A stretch of DNA of 64,000 bases, from contig MU008165.1 in assembly GCA_010909165.1 (NCBI GenBank), positions 1,984,001-2,048,000 of the forward strand, given 5' to 3'. Positions 1-12,767 of this stretch are shown piece after piece. Each line of letters starts with the position of its first letter. Within the stretch, counting starts at the first letter, position 1. Below the pieces are notes generated by a model that ran no database searches, was not told the DNA's origin, and saw nothing but the letters and a program-made list of their open reading frames with translations. The translations under genes were made by a program, and so were the position numbers. Source of the DNA: Anthoceros angustus (lineage: Eukaryota; Streptophyta; Anthocerotopsida; Anthocerotales; Anthocerotaceae).

Positions 1-89
1 TCCAACTTCTTCGGCACCTCTGGAAAGACTGTCACTCTCCTACTCAAAACGCCCACCACTTTGCGAGCCTTCTCGAGGTTATAAGCCTG
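1..89 (-). CDS. Possible 5'-truncated exon of an unidentified gene
   Basis: Read on the minus strand, an acceptor-like ATACAG is followed by 29 open codons that run off the left edge. They include the stretch AYNLEKARKVV and a basic end, VFPEVPKKL. The composition looks coding and the plus strand of the same DNA has a stop. I do not recognise the family, and too little is visible to exclude chance or a transposon relic. If real, this gene would be divergent from the CEP131-like gene. Confidence 0.25.
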
Positions 90-586
90 CTGTATGTTGC
101 GAGCTTTCTAACGCCTAGATTTTGTGCATCTTTTACAAAGAGGGATTTTGTGCATCTTTTACAAAGAGGGTTTTCAATCGAGCTATTACAATATTATCTT
201 GTGTTGGTAGTAGTATCTAAGATTGGAGGTTGAGCAATATAGTACTTATTAAACTATTTTTCATATTATTTTTGGAGCAATAATTTTAGTGAGATGAAAA
301 AGTTTTGGGCAGTCTGACATATACAAAGTTGACAAATAACAAGTTGGATTTGAGGAAAGATATGTGGAACGTAGAATACATGGTTCTTTATTGCTTGTTG
401 GAGCATTGAAAAATTTGTAGCATTTGGTTACCTTCTTGGTTACAACAGTACATATGTCATTTTTCGTAGTATGAAACAGTAGATTTTGTTCATGAGAACC
501 TTGGAATCACTAGCCTCGATCATTAAGCAGAGGGAACAAGATAAGATGAATGCAAGTTGTGCTTCCAAAACTTATCCCGCATTATT

Positions 587-3500
587 ATGATGGTAGCAAT
601 GCATAGTGGAATGGAACGCATGGAATACAAAGAATGGGGAGGTGGAGAAGTGTATCAAGGAGGGCATTTTGGGCAGGACGCATGCCAGCTAGATGAGGAT
701 AATTTCTCTTCCCAGTTTGTGGCAATAGATACATTTGATGATGACATTGATTGGAATGGTACACATTCGTACACATGAAGTGCTTGAATGTACATGTGCT
801 ACTCAAAGAATACAAAACTTTGATTGTAGCTTGTCTTGTGGACTTTGCTTTTACTTCGCGACCAAAACCTGAGGAGTTGTCTTGCATACTTTTTATGTAC
901 TTTCTGATCATTATTGAAGAAGTGTCTTGCAAAATGTGAAGTCACTACTACAGTTACATTGCAATGTCTTGTGAAGTAGATTCTACTCACAACCATAATT
1001 GCATTTTTCTTTTGCAGACTGTGAAATTACTTCAGAAATACCACCTTTGCCAAAGTGTTCCCCAAAGATCTCCCCAATTATTGGAAAGACCAAAGTGTCT
1101 GCTCGAAAAAAGACCAAGAAAGGTCCTCCGCAATTTTCTTCTAAATCACATGTGGAGGAGGCAGCTTCGTCACAAGAGGACACCCAAGAAACTTGTGCAG
1201 CTTACGTAAAAAGCATTCACTCAAAAAGGAAGATTGAAAAAACAAGAAGTGTATTTCAAGGTAATAGACATGGCTTACTAGAAGCAGGCATTGCCCTAGT
1301 GCCTGCTTCGACTCTTGAAAAGCACGATAAAGCTATGAGAAAGTGTCCACAAGGTGCAAAACGGCCCCCACGTTCTCAACAAACTCAAGATACAAATGGT
1401 TATGAAGTAAGTATTATGGTTGATCATTATATTCATCAATTCAATGTTAAGAATTATCTTGAGTCCTGACTTAGTTTCCTATAAAATCTATGTAGATTTC
1501 TGCTGAAAGCTCTCCTTGGACCTATCCAATGGAGTATGATCAATGTTCTATAGCTTCATGCTCTAACTCTTCAGGAAGTTATCCAAGTAAAGATGATCAT
1601 TATCAGCGGAGTGGGATAGATATTGGTATCAGAGATACCATCAGTCGGGAGATTTGGGATTTAGCTGGAAAGGACCCTTCAACGGCGACACGTGACATGG
1701 ATGAAGTGTTGTATGCGACAAAGCTTCATTCTTCGAAAACATTAGAGCCAAAATGTAGCTCGCTTCAAAAAACAACTGCAAAGGAAGTAGACAACTATAC
1801 TCCAAAAGACAATCTTGCAGAAACAGAGAGTATCAAAAGCAATGAAAAAAGAAATCAAAAGACTGTTCAGTTCCAAAAACCAACACAAAATGGTAAGATG
1901 GAAACCACACAACGTCATGCCATTGTGAAAGGGTATACACGTAAAGGAAAGAACTCTACAACTATGCCTAGAACCGACTCCCTTGATTTGTGTATGAATG
2001 TAAAGAAGGTTGAAATGAAAAAATCTAATGGCACAACAAAAACAAAAGTACCTTCAAAATTATATTCTACATCAAATCAATCTTTAAAGGAGGAAAATAT
2101 GAATTTGAGGGTTATTATGAAAGAAAATATTGTTGCAAATTGTCCCTCTGATGATGAAGAGTCACAGGATAAGCTAAATCCTGATGAGCTTTTATTATTT
2201 TCTTCTAGAAATGGAGAAAATGCTTCAATAAGAGATAATATAATCTTTCAAAGTATTGATCAAAAGAATAAAGACAAAGAGGAGCATATTGTGAGGCAGA
2301 TGGATCAAGAAGATCCGTTCATTACGAAAGGAGATAACTATGAGAAATCTGGAATTCTAGAAACTGTAGCAACACAAGTAGTCTCACCCATGGATTCGAT
2401 AGATAATTGTGACATGTTCAATCCAAGATTGTCTATCAACTCTAAAGACAAAGCTCTAGTTCCATGGGATAAGAAAAATTATGAACTAGGAGAAAAGTTG
2501 TTAAATGACTTTCAAAAAGAGAATGAAAATTGTCTTTCAAACATAAGACCAACATCTTTTAAGCAGTCGGAGAATATCACAGGCTACACCAGAAGGCACC
2601 TATTACGTCAAAGCTTGGAAAGTATCAGGCAAGAATTTGATGAATGTAGACCATTGAACTTGGAAAAGATCGAAATCGAAGAATCACCTCTAGCTAATGG
2701 CTGTTTGTTTGCATCCATGGATGCAAGTGAGAGCATATATGGTGAGGCCGGTATGCCTCAAGGTGACATTAATAACGAATTAGATAGCATATTACCTTAC
2801 AAAAGTGAAAACAAAGCCCATTCATTTGAAAGGACTGAGATAACCTATAGGAAGACATCAAGACCTTGGTCAGCCTCATGTCTCTACGATAATCCATCAA
2901 ATAGTATTGTGGAAAAACATGATGATATTAATCATATATCAAGATTGTCTTACATTAATATAGAACCCTCATTAAAGTACTCTGAAAAGTATGTTAAAGC
3001 TGTACCTGGAAGTAGGATGAATCGATTACAAAGTTTGAAAAAGGCTGTTTTGAAAGATGTGTCTATGCGAGCCGCAAAGCAACAAGCAAATGTTTCAAAT
3101 GTTCACCTTGGTCATTTTTTCGCTAGAGACCAACAACAAGTGGAAATTCATGATGAGCAAGAGAATGTACTTCTAAATAACAAGCAGTGTATTCACCCAG
3201 AGCAATTGTACCAAGCTGAAACTGAAACTGATTTTCCAAACTCACCAGAAAGATCAAATCAGAATGATAAACACATAGTACAAACTGACCAAATATCCAC
3301 CACACATTTTCAATGCAATGAAAATCATAGAGAGCAAGAAACCATACGAGTGTTGACAGCTTATGTGGAATGTCCCTTTTCATATCAAGAAAATAGGCCT
3401 AAGACTTTTGAACCACAAAATGCAACAATTCCAACTCAAAACAAATCACCTACAAATGATAGAGTACTGCTGGTTCCCGACTACAATTCATTGATTAAAG

Positions 3501-6500
3501 ATCTCAAAAATAAGTATACAACTGTAAAGGATGAAAAATCAGTGCAGGATACTTCAATTGTGCAAAACGATTCTTTGGAGCTAACGACAAAGGCACAATC
3601 TGAGGAAACAAATATATATGTCCAACCCACTGAAGAATTAGCCATCAATCCACAACACACAATGAGTATTGTGCCTTTCACAACTAATAAAGAGGATACA
3701 AACTCGCGAACTACTTCTGAAATGGTAAATGTCTGACTTATATCAAGTTCTAAGCTATCGTAATATAATAGAGTAATATCTATGTACATAATATTGCATG
3801 TGTAGGTGCTTCCATTGGAGCTGAAGAATTACAACAATGAGTCAACAGAAATGGCTTCATCTTCAGAAAATCTTTTAACTGATCGTACATCCCTTTCAGC
3901 AGAAAAGTTATCAAGTATCTTATCTTATTTAGGACAAGTTGAGGAATCCAATCGGCGGGTACATTATGTTCATGTTCCTTTTGAATGGATTGCTGCTATA
4001 GATATTTCTATTCATATTAAATGAAATAAATATATTTTTCAGGAAGGAAATGCAATAATGATACCAAAAATGTATGAAAATGTGTATGGAGAGTCATCTC
4101 CCCGAACTGTGCTTGATCATGAAGATACTTTATCTCTAGCCGCATCTTCACTAGTTTCTGCATCACCACCTTTAACATATAGAAGCGAAGGTTGCTCGCA
4201 AGGAGCCTTTCAAGTCACCCGTCATGTTAGTGCTTTGCCTGCCCCTTTTACAGTTTTGGATGGGGTTCGGAAGAAAATGCAAGAGCTTAAAGAAAAAGTT
4301 CTCGCACAAGAATCCCACGTTGTGCAACTAGAAGCTGAAAAGCAAAAAATTATTGTTGAAAGAGAAAATGTGATTCAAAAGTAAGTCATGTTACCAAAAT
4401 CTAAAGAAGAAAGTTTGTTTACATCCAAAATTTCTATAGCATGTTAAATTTGATTATGTCCAGTGTCCATCCAGTGAGCGGGAAAAATTTGGAAAGCAGC
4501 TAGAAGCCACAGCTGCAGAATATAGTGCCGCAATCCAGCATCATCTTCTCCTAAATGAGAAGATGGTAGTAGAAAAAGAGAAGCTTTCAGACAAATGTTG
4601 CAATCTTACCATGCTTGTTAATGCTGCAGATTCCAGGGTAATTGGTTGCAACAATCATGTATTCTCATGAAAAATAAAAAGTAGTTTTATACTTAATGAG
4701 AGGATCAAATCAAGTTACATGATTGAGAAAAATGACTTTGCTTATTTGCACTTTTTTCAGCTTGAAGAAAAAGTAAAGGCCTTGAATGAGAAATGGCTCA
4801 GAGACTTGAGCAAGGTACTTACATTTAGGTTTTTGAAAAATATTATTACAAGAAAAATATTACACTTTAGAAAAATATTATCTAGTATTGCTTATTTATG
4901 TTCTATAGCAAAAAGAGTTATGGAGTGCGGGTGAAAAAACGAAGCGAGAGACATGGATGGAAAAGAAAACAAAAGAATTGAAGGAGCTTACAATAAAAGG
5001 CCTTGAACCACACCTTGAAAACATTTCTGATGTATGGTCTTGTGATATTGATAATCAATCTTCAACAATCAATTATGACATAAGTTCTTTGAATTAATTG
5101 AAAAACATGGCCCACATGATACTGATGGCATTTTTTATAATGTGACTCATAGAAACATAAGCACGAAATAAGGATGATAGAAGCTAGACTTAGCGAGGAG
5201 CATAGAAAGCATTTAGAGGAACAAAGTAACCAGCATCTCATCAACATTACCCAACTCCGTGAACGACTATTAAGGGTAGCTGTAGTGATAATATCCTAAT
5301 TATGCTAAAATAATTTTGAGCTTGATGTGGAAATGTAATGTATGTGCAACTTCAATAGGAACGAGACGACTTTATTGATAAGGAAAGATTGTCTGCTCAT
5401 GTTCGCATGAATGAAGTTGCTGAAAGGTCAGTAAAGATTGATCAATAATAATTATTTGAATTGGCTGAAAGGTTTGTTCCTATGATGGAAAAATAGTAGT
5501 TATAGTGGACTATAAAACTCAATAGATCTCACAACATGTATTTACATGTTAGGTATGAACAACAAGCAATTCAGCAAAGAATGCACATTGCTAATGAGCT
5601 CACCTCAAAGTTAGAAAAAGTTGAAACAACTAGGAGAGAAGAAAAATTGGCAGCTGATGAATTGATCAATCGTCTTCAGAAAGAAGCGGCAGAAAGGTAT
5701 TCATTCTAGAGTATAACATAATCTATATATTATTTTGTTATATAAAAATTGAATAACTTGTAATACATGGTGACATACTTGCTGATTGTTTTAATGTATT
5801 TTGCTTGAAGGGATTTGATGTTCGCAGAGCATGTAGAAAGGGCCGTTGATAAATCCAAGCAGAAACGAGAACAAGAATTAATACTAGAGAGAGATAACAT
5901 AGTTACGGAGCTCCAATCCTTGAAAGATTCTTTTAACCAACTACTTGCTGAAGAGATGAAGAAGAAGGAGAAAGAAATTCAAGCAAGGTGATTCTAAGAC
6001 TTCAAGCATATAACTGATAACTGGTATTTTAAATCCTTGATACTTCTACAGTTGATTGCTCTTGTCAACTACATCCTATTAACTAAAAATATTTATCTAA
6101 GTAAACTTTGGTATTATTTTGGTAGATGTGTAAAAGAGAGAGATGAACAAATAGAACTTGTACTAGAAAAGTTGGATAAAGAACGAGAAGTTGAACTTGC
6201 TCAGAGCAAGCAAGATAGAACCTCAAGGTTAGAAGAGCTTTTGGGAGAAAAAAGAGAACTATTAAGAAAGTTAAAAGATCAAGAAACTCAATTCAACAAC
6301 ATTAGAAAAGACCTTGTCGAGGTATTCCAAAAACTCTTTCTCATGTTGTATTTGTAATATTGAGTTTATGCTTGCGATATGATACACAGAACTAAACTCA
6401 TGTAAAATTCTTCGTCTTCTTCATTTTGAAAAAATGAAAAATTAGGCAAAATTACGAACAGAAAAGGAATTGGCAGAAGTTCATATGCACAACACCTCAC

Positions 6501-7009
6501 TGCAAAGAGATTCTAATTGGCAATCTCACCTTATAGATCAACTAAAATCACAAGTGAGTATGCAAAGAATTGCATGTAAATATGAAATAATTAAATATTT
6601 TAAAATATTATTGGATAATTCCTTATCCAAGTTTTGTAACTATAGGGAGAACAAGAAAGGGTTAGTTTCAAGACTAGAGAAGATGCTCTTCTTGCTCATG
6701 TTCAAGAATATAAGCACCAACTCCATAAATGCAATGTTGAAGTTCAAGAGATGAAAGACCGCAAGGTGCTTCTTCTAACTAAACTCAAGGAACATGAATG
6801 AATAAATATATATTTCAAGCAATTTATTTTAATTTTTCGTGTAGGTTGAAGAACTTGCAGAGTTAGAAGCAAGAGTAAAACTAGCAATCCTTAAGAAAGA
6901 CTCAGTGATAGAAGGGTTGAAGCACCAGCTCATTGTTGCACAAAAGCAAATTCAACAAACTGAAATTCTGTTGCAAGAGGAACAAAGAGCAATAGTTGCG
7001 GAGCTCTAA
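587..7009 (+). CDS. CEP131/AZI1-like centriolar and ciliary coiled-coil protein
   Basis: Sixteen exons: 587-758, 1018-1406, 1496-3724, 3806-3958, 4043-4380, 4475-4637, 4761-4814, 4909-5031, 5153-5275, 5359-5426, 5553-5696, 5811-5987, 6126-6321, 6446-6553, 6646-6765, 6845-7009. All introns are GT-AG and the total is 4,722 nt, or 1,573 residues. The N-terminal two thirds is polar and looks disordered; exon 3 alone holds 743 codons. From about residue 1,060 to the end it is nearly continuous coiled coil. The stretch with TKELKELTIKGLEPHLENI, and a later block starting RDEQIELVLEKL, follow the layout of animal CEP131, as I recall that family. CEP131 works at centriolar satellites and the ciliary transition region. 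Here it would act in the basal bodies of sperm. Human CEP131 is about 1,080 residues, so the extra length is N-terminal. The start is uncertain: Met at 587 is the first in an open frame, and further 5' exons are possible. Confidence 0.72.
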
Positions 7010-8512
7010 TATATTTCTACTATTATGGATTATAGACATTTTCCAAAAGAAATAATCACTACTTGTTGTAAATTAATGATGAGTTTTTCCTAGCGTGTCA
7101 TAATATAATATTCAATAAGGAGAAAAGTAAATCAGACTTAGAGTACTTTAGAAAGTAGCCTAAGACAAATCTTGTTTAATGCAAGTGCGTAAGACAAGCT
7201 TGTCCCTTGTACAAGTAGAGCAACTATACATAGTTTTGAACTTCCATCTCTTAGATTTAGATTATTTTTTCTTTGTATTGTAGAAATATTGTATATTCTT
7301 TTGATACATCTTTGTAATCATAAGTGAGCTAACATAATCAAAGAAAATGATTTTTGGACATATTTACTTAAATATTTTTTAATAGTTATTATGTAAATAA
7401 TGGTGATATATATTCACTTCCAACTCTTCGATCACAAGAAAATTTGAATTATATGATAGAGGAACTTATCATCCTTAAGTTCAAAACACACATTTTAGTT
7501 TGTTATAAAGTTAAGATGATGTGGGATCATTGATTAAATTAGCAATATATTCCACTTGAGCTGGTGTTTGAGAAAGTTCTCTATCCGCAATCAAACAATT
7601 TCAAGTTAAAGCAAGGTTGATTATGTTAATCTTGTTTTCAATGTTATCTTATCCTAGCTTCAAAAAATTATTAGCAAGGATTAACATCATAATTCAAGGC
7701 TATGCAGAAATTAATGATCTTATTTAATACACAAAGAGACTACAAATTGTTTTTGTTTTGTTCAAGATTTTTAGGTTTTGATAGTATTCAATGTATTAGC
7801 TCAGATGCCATAGCTAAGAGCTAACCATAGAAAAATTAAATCATGTACTATGTGACACTATAAAATGTCCAATTTTTTTTTATGGTAGACATATTTATCC
7901 TTTCTCTATATATTTAATAAACATAAAAATCCGAATCAAAAGAGAGTCAAAATGTAAACTCATAGAAATTATATATTCCTTAAATTCAATTCAATACATT
8001 CAAGATCAATTGATTTAATATGAAAAAAGAATTCAATAGCAACTGCACGATAAGAAAAAAAACTTAAATTATCAAAAAGCTATAAAACTGCAACAAAACA
8101 ATGGATTGCCTTCTTAGTGGAATCCATAAAAATGTTCCAACTTCATCAAACTTGGAATTTTATGAAATGAGAATATGTACTTTGTTCCGTTTATAATAGC
8201 ATTATTATATTTATACACTAGATATCATGAATATATTTTTGAAGCATCCTCTCTTCCACTTCGGCCATGATTTTAGTTGGTTCCCAGCTTGGTGAAGGCG
8301 CGTCCATGTTGAAGCCTGGAACAGGAGAAGTGCTGGAAGTTAATCCTTAAGGCTCGCTTTGCATCTGGAAACGGCAGACAGTTATCGAAGCCAAGTTTGC
8401 TCGGACGCTGGTGCCAGAGTGCGGGCTCTGACCTCGTCAACCATAGGCTGTACAGGTGTGAAAATTGGTGCTCAAGGGAAGGCGTTCACGGCGGACGAGA
8501 CAAGGTCGATAA
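7010..8512. other. AT-rich intergenic stretch
   Basis: This 1.5 kb between the stop of the CEP131-like gene and the DNAAF1-like start is very AT-rich, with many A and T runs and stops in all frames. It should hold the 3' UTR of the first gene and the promoter of the second. From about 8,280 the DNA becomes more GC-rich, which probably marks the DNAAF1 5' UTR. No repeat or RNA gene was seen. Confidence 0.6.
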
Positions 8513-11084
8513 ATGTCGGGACTTGATGCCTACAGTGGCTCAGAATTGAACGAGTATGGAGGATTCGACATGAATCAGAGCTCTCTCAGAAAGCTCTGCA
8601 AGATGAACAAACTGTAAGTAAGCTGCACAGTGGAGGAGTGCACACGGTCGGAGCGATTAGGTCGTGATGGGAATTGTCCTGGTGTGGCAGATATATACAT
8701 TGCCCGGAGCTTAACGACGTTCTTCATCTGCAACAGAAGGTTACCAGCCAGCCAGGGATTTTTTCTCTCTGTGTTCCTCGTTGTTTGCTGTGCTCGCGCT
8801 TCGCTGACTGGAGTGTATGGTAGATCAGGGGATATCGCAAATAAAAAATTTGGAGGCTTATCACGGCCTTAAAACTGTGTATTTGGAACACAATGGTATC
8901 GTTTTCTGACAGACATTTTGGAGCTCTTTCTGCGTCGTGTAATGTGCTTGAGCTCATTGAACACTTGCATCTTTTTTAACAGCTATTTCGAAGATTGAAG
9001 GGCTTGAGACTCTGGTCAACATTCGTACTCTTTATCTCAACCAGGTTTGGCGACTATGCTTGGAGAGGTTTTTACAAGATCTTAAGACCTACTTCAAGTG
9101 TCTTACGTTCCTTGTGGAGTTGCAGAATCTGCTGAAGTTTGTGGGAGGATTGGAAAGTTTAACACAATTAGAAGTGCTCGATCTGGCTGATAACCAGGTG
9201 TTCATCTTCTTCCGGCTCTGCTCTGGTGTGGGATGCGTCATCACGAACTATGGCTCTCGCTAAGCTGCTGCTGTATCTTGGTTAAGGTCTGATTTTAGTT
9301 TGAGCAGTTCAGTAGGCCATGTATCTGACTGCACAGATAAAAGAAGTGACGGGGCTCGTGTGCTGTCCATTGCTTCGACAACTTAACCTGTCTGGAAACC
9401 GGATCCAAACAGCAAGCGATGTACGACATCTGTCGGTAAGCCTTTGTGCACCACCTGACTTACACACATGGTCACCTGAATTTCAAGATACTCCAATCAT
9501 CATCGGGTTACTGCTATAGGAATGCCCGAGTCTGCAATCGTTGGACATCTCGAAGAACTATATTGACGAAGATGAGGCATTGACGGTGAGGTCTCTTCTC
9601 GCTTAAATGCATTTGAAGTCGAAAGGCTGTCGAGATGTGTGAAGTGAGAAAACGTGTTTCGTTGTATCTGACATTTCAGTGTTTGGGAAGGTTCTCAGAG
9701 AGCTTCCGTTAAGCCTGCTGCGGGTGACGGGCAATCCCATTGTAATCAGGACGGAGAACTATAGAAAAAGAACAATATCCTTAATGCCAGTTGTACGTGT
9801 ACAAAGCTTTTGCAATGCTTTCCACAAAGCCTGTTATGCTATCCTTTCCTTGGATCCTCACCAGAGCATCTCTGCTGTCAGCTGCAATACTTCGATGATT
9901 CTCCTGTTTTTGATAAAGAACGTAGGCTGGCTGAAGCATGGTTTAAAGGAGGACTGGAGGTAACACCTTGGCCCTTCTCTTCCTGTAGAGCGCAGTCGGG
10001 TGGGTAATTGATCATCAGGTTGCTCTTAGGTAGTCTGAGCCCGACTTTCGCAGGGTGAGAGGGAGATGCGGGAACTCATTGCTGTGGAGGAAGAAAATGA
10101 ACGAGCTAGACATCGTAGAGGCAAGCATGTTTATAGCCACAGTATCATCACACGTGGTCTTGTCGTGAAGAGTGTCTTGAAGTGGAATTGAAATGGTCCT
10201 TTGCAGCATTCAACGACATGGTTGCAACGGCAAAGGCTGAGTACGCTGCAAGAAATGAGGAAGTGGAAAAAGAAGTGGAAGACATGTCCACAGCCAGCAG
10301 TGGGGAACCAGCCGAGAAAATTGTGAGCGAGCAGGATGATGTACCTGCCCTGGAACCCATTCCCGCGGACGCCATTGCCGCGGCAGACTGCCCTAGCAAG
10401 GAGGAGCTGGACGCCACAGCAGGCATCCAAACAGAGGCCGGGGACCATGGTCACATCCATCCACAGGAAGCCGGAGACTGCAACAAACCCAACAATCAAG
10501 TGAAGGCGAACAGCGAGGACATAGCAGACATCACAACGCTGCTATGGGAAACCACGGACAACGCCATATCTTCAATCGACGACGAGGAAGCGCTGGAGCA
10601 GCAGAGACTGGAAGAATCTGAAAGAGTCCAGAGAGTCGCCAAGTACGCGGAGCTGATGGCCGTGAACGCAGAGAGGGAAAGGGAGTTCAAGCGAGAGCTC
10701 CAAGAACGTGCCTTGCGCAGAGCTGCAACTGCCACAGAGGAGAAGTTCGGCGGGCTGGCACAGGGCCGGAGAACCTCCACCGACGCGGACGACGACGACC
10801 CTGCTCTGCTGACCCCGAGGCCGGTCATTTGGGGCACAGCGAAGTACCGCGACCTGTGGCTGCAGGCTCTGGCACTGGACGACGAAATGCCCTCGGCAGA
10901 CGAGACCAGCTCCTCCTGCGACACGGACGAAGAGTGCAACAGCGCTGGCGAGCCCCACGACGCCGAATGCTCCTCGTCTGCCGCCGCCGACGAGCCCGCT
11001 CTCGAAGATGGAGCTCCTCTCCCTGCACAGGAGCTGAAGGAATCTGACGAGACTGCCAGTTCGCAGGGCCTAGATAGCGTTTGA
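8513..11084 (+). CDS. DNAAF1: DNAAF1 (LRRC50/ODA7)-like dynein axonemal assembly factor
   Basis: Eleven exons: 8513-8613, 8691-8739, 8829-8895, 8983-9044, 9126-9197, 9337-9435, 9520-9585, 9691-9792, 9882-9959, 10054-10120, 10207-11084; 1,641 nt, 546 residues. The start ATG lies directly behind an in-frame TAA at 8510. The N-terminus (RKLCKMNKLY) leads into SDS22-type leucine-rich repeats such as GLETLVNIRTLYLNQ and LTQLEVLDLADNQ. They end in the family's cap: VTGNP, then ENYRKRTISL, then YFDDSPVFDKERRLAEAWFKGG. The C-terminal half is acidic and low in complexity, as is common in the family. DNAAF1 acts in the cytoplasm to pre-assemble dynein arms for motile cilia. The last intron is either GC-AG (AG/GCAAGC at 10121) or uses a GT nine bases earlier; both keep the frame, differing by three residues. 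The acceptor chosen for exon 8 is the AG at 9689-9690, because the upstream one gives a stop. Confidence 0.9.
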
Positions 11085-12767
11085 CAGGTAGGTATGTGTT
11101 TTTTTGTTTTCACAGTTTAGATCTACCTATTGATGAAACCAGAAGTGAGAGCCGAATGACTGAAATGTGAAATACCTACGCGTGCAGGTGTGAGAGCCGG
11201 CTTGGAGCAGGCAGTGAAGTGGAGTACGGAGATCGTCCAGGTGCGGACCTGTTTGGAAGGGACATGCATGTAGAATGTATGGGCTGGGCTGTTGTGGTTT
11301 GGATAGGATGTGTATGTAATTTGGAGTTGGCGACCTGCCGTATGGCATGAACCTTCACGAGCCACATGGCGGGGTCAGGGTCTATGTCTATCCTTGATTC
11401 GGACTGGGTGACAGATTTTCGCGGACTGGAATGGTGAGGCCAACCAGTGACGAGAGAGGTACTTGTGCAATGTAGCGCGTGGCCTGGATTTTGAGGCGGA
11501 ATCTGGTTGTTTTCGCAATTTTGCACGCAAATAGAATGTCCTATGGGTGGGGTGACTTGGAAGTGGCCCACGATCAGCATGCATGTACCATGTTACATGC
11601 AAATGTGTGTTAACATGTGAGGAGTTGATTTGAAGGGAAGGAAAGTCGAAGCTTCGGTGGGTCACGGGGGAACCAAGCGGCCGTCTGGGTGGCTCTTGAG
11701 TAACGTAAGGTAAGGAGGTAATGCGGTCCCCGTTCACACGGCCGCCTGGCTGTGGAGGAGTACAAAGGTGGTGATGGATGCGTATGTCTCTTCACTCTGC
11801 TGCCTGCCTTGCTCCTGGGTCTGCCATCGCATCTCATCGCGCGCCTCGGCTGGGGCTCGGGCTGGGTCTGGGTGTGGTCGGGTTTGTCTCGCTTGTCGGC
11901 CTTGAGTGCGGGGTGCGCTTGCCTGCCTGCCTGCCTGCCTGCCTCTTTGCTTGCACGACCGCTGCTGCCGGAAGGGCGGCTCGCGGGCGGGGGGTGTGTG
12001 GTTTGGTGGCTTTCAGGCTCCGTTTCGTCATGTCTGTTTCCGGCCTGTTGCCCGCTCTCACTGCCCTGCCCCGCCTGCTGCACGCCGGGTGAGATTCTTG
12101 GCTGCTGCCCTGCATTCCGCCCCCGCTGCTGCTGCCGGGCTGGGGAATTGGAGAATGGTTGCGCAATTGCGGGGCTGGTGGAGGCCCTGCCTCCGCGATG
12201 CCGGCGCGCGGGAGAATTGCGTGCTGCGGCTGGCTTGATTGTGCTGGGTGATGGAAATTTGTAGGTGCAGGAGGTTCTTGTGCCGGGATCGTGCCGGGCT
12301 TGGCTTGTCGCTGCTGCTGCCGGGGTCGTTCTGGGTGGGAATCGCTGAATGGTGGAATTTGGTGCCGGAATGGATGTGTGTGGTTTTGCGCGTGGTTAGG
12401 TGTGCTTCTTGCAAGTAAGCTGTGGTGATGGGTCGGGAGGAGTTGGGGGATTTGGGGAGTAAGTCGTGTTATGTGTTGTCGTTTGGATGGGTGGTTGGGT
12501 GGATTCTCCGGGTTGGAGTGGGTGAGGGGTCTGGCATGGTTACGGGAGCCCTGCAAGCTGTTGGAAGGGGGAGCAGGCAGTGGGAGATGAATGAGAGAGC
12601 GGGGGTGCATGGTGTTAGAATTTTGTTTGGGTCTCGTGAGTGGTGGGATGACTATGACTTACTGGTGGCTGACTCTCCGTGCATTTTGCAGATGAACGAA
12701 GTTGTAGCCCGAGTCAGATAAGTGTGGTTCGTGGTGTGTTCCGGGGGTCTGAGGATTTTTCAATAGG
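11085..12767. promoter_or_regulatory. GC-rich 5' flank and probable leader of the Yippee gene
   Basis: Between the DNAAF1-like stop and the Yippee ATG lie 1.7 kb that become strongly GC-rich around 11,700-12,400, with runs of CCTGC/TGCC near 11,930. The long ORFs on both strands here look like by-products of the composition: they show no domain and overlap each other. A TTTTGCAG/ATG acceptor-like site at 12,684-12,691 suggests an intron in the 5' UTR of the Yippee transcript. The region therefore probably contains its promoter, first non-coding exon and first intron. Confidence 0.45.
12692..12721 (+). promoter_or_regulatory. Nine-codon upstream ORF before the Yippee start
   Basis: An ATG directly behind the probable leader acceptor opens nine codons and stops with TAA at 12719-12721, 46 bases before the Yippee ATG. 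If the leader intron is real, this uORF lies in the mature mRNA and could reduce translation or allow reinitiation. There is no evidence that it is translated. Confidence 0.4.

Noticed and set aside
10131-11113. Minus-strand ORFs of up to 205 codons opposite the last DNAAF1 exon
   Set aside because: They are shadows of a GC-rich acidic exon, rich in Ser and Arg, without any domain; the plus frame continues the DNAAF1 protein in phase.
11610-12610. Long minus-strand ORFs (157 and 258 codons) in the GC-rich stretch before the Yippee gene
   Set aside because: Composition is dominated by Pro, His, Arg and Gln, frames overlap on both strands, and there is no motif; best explained by GC-rich leader DNA.
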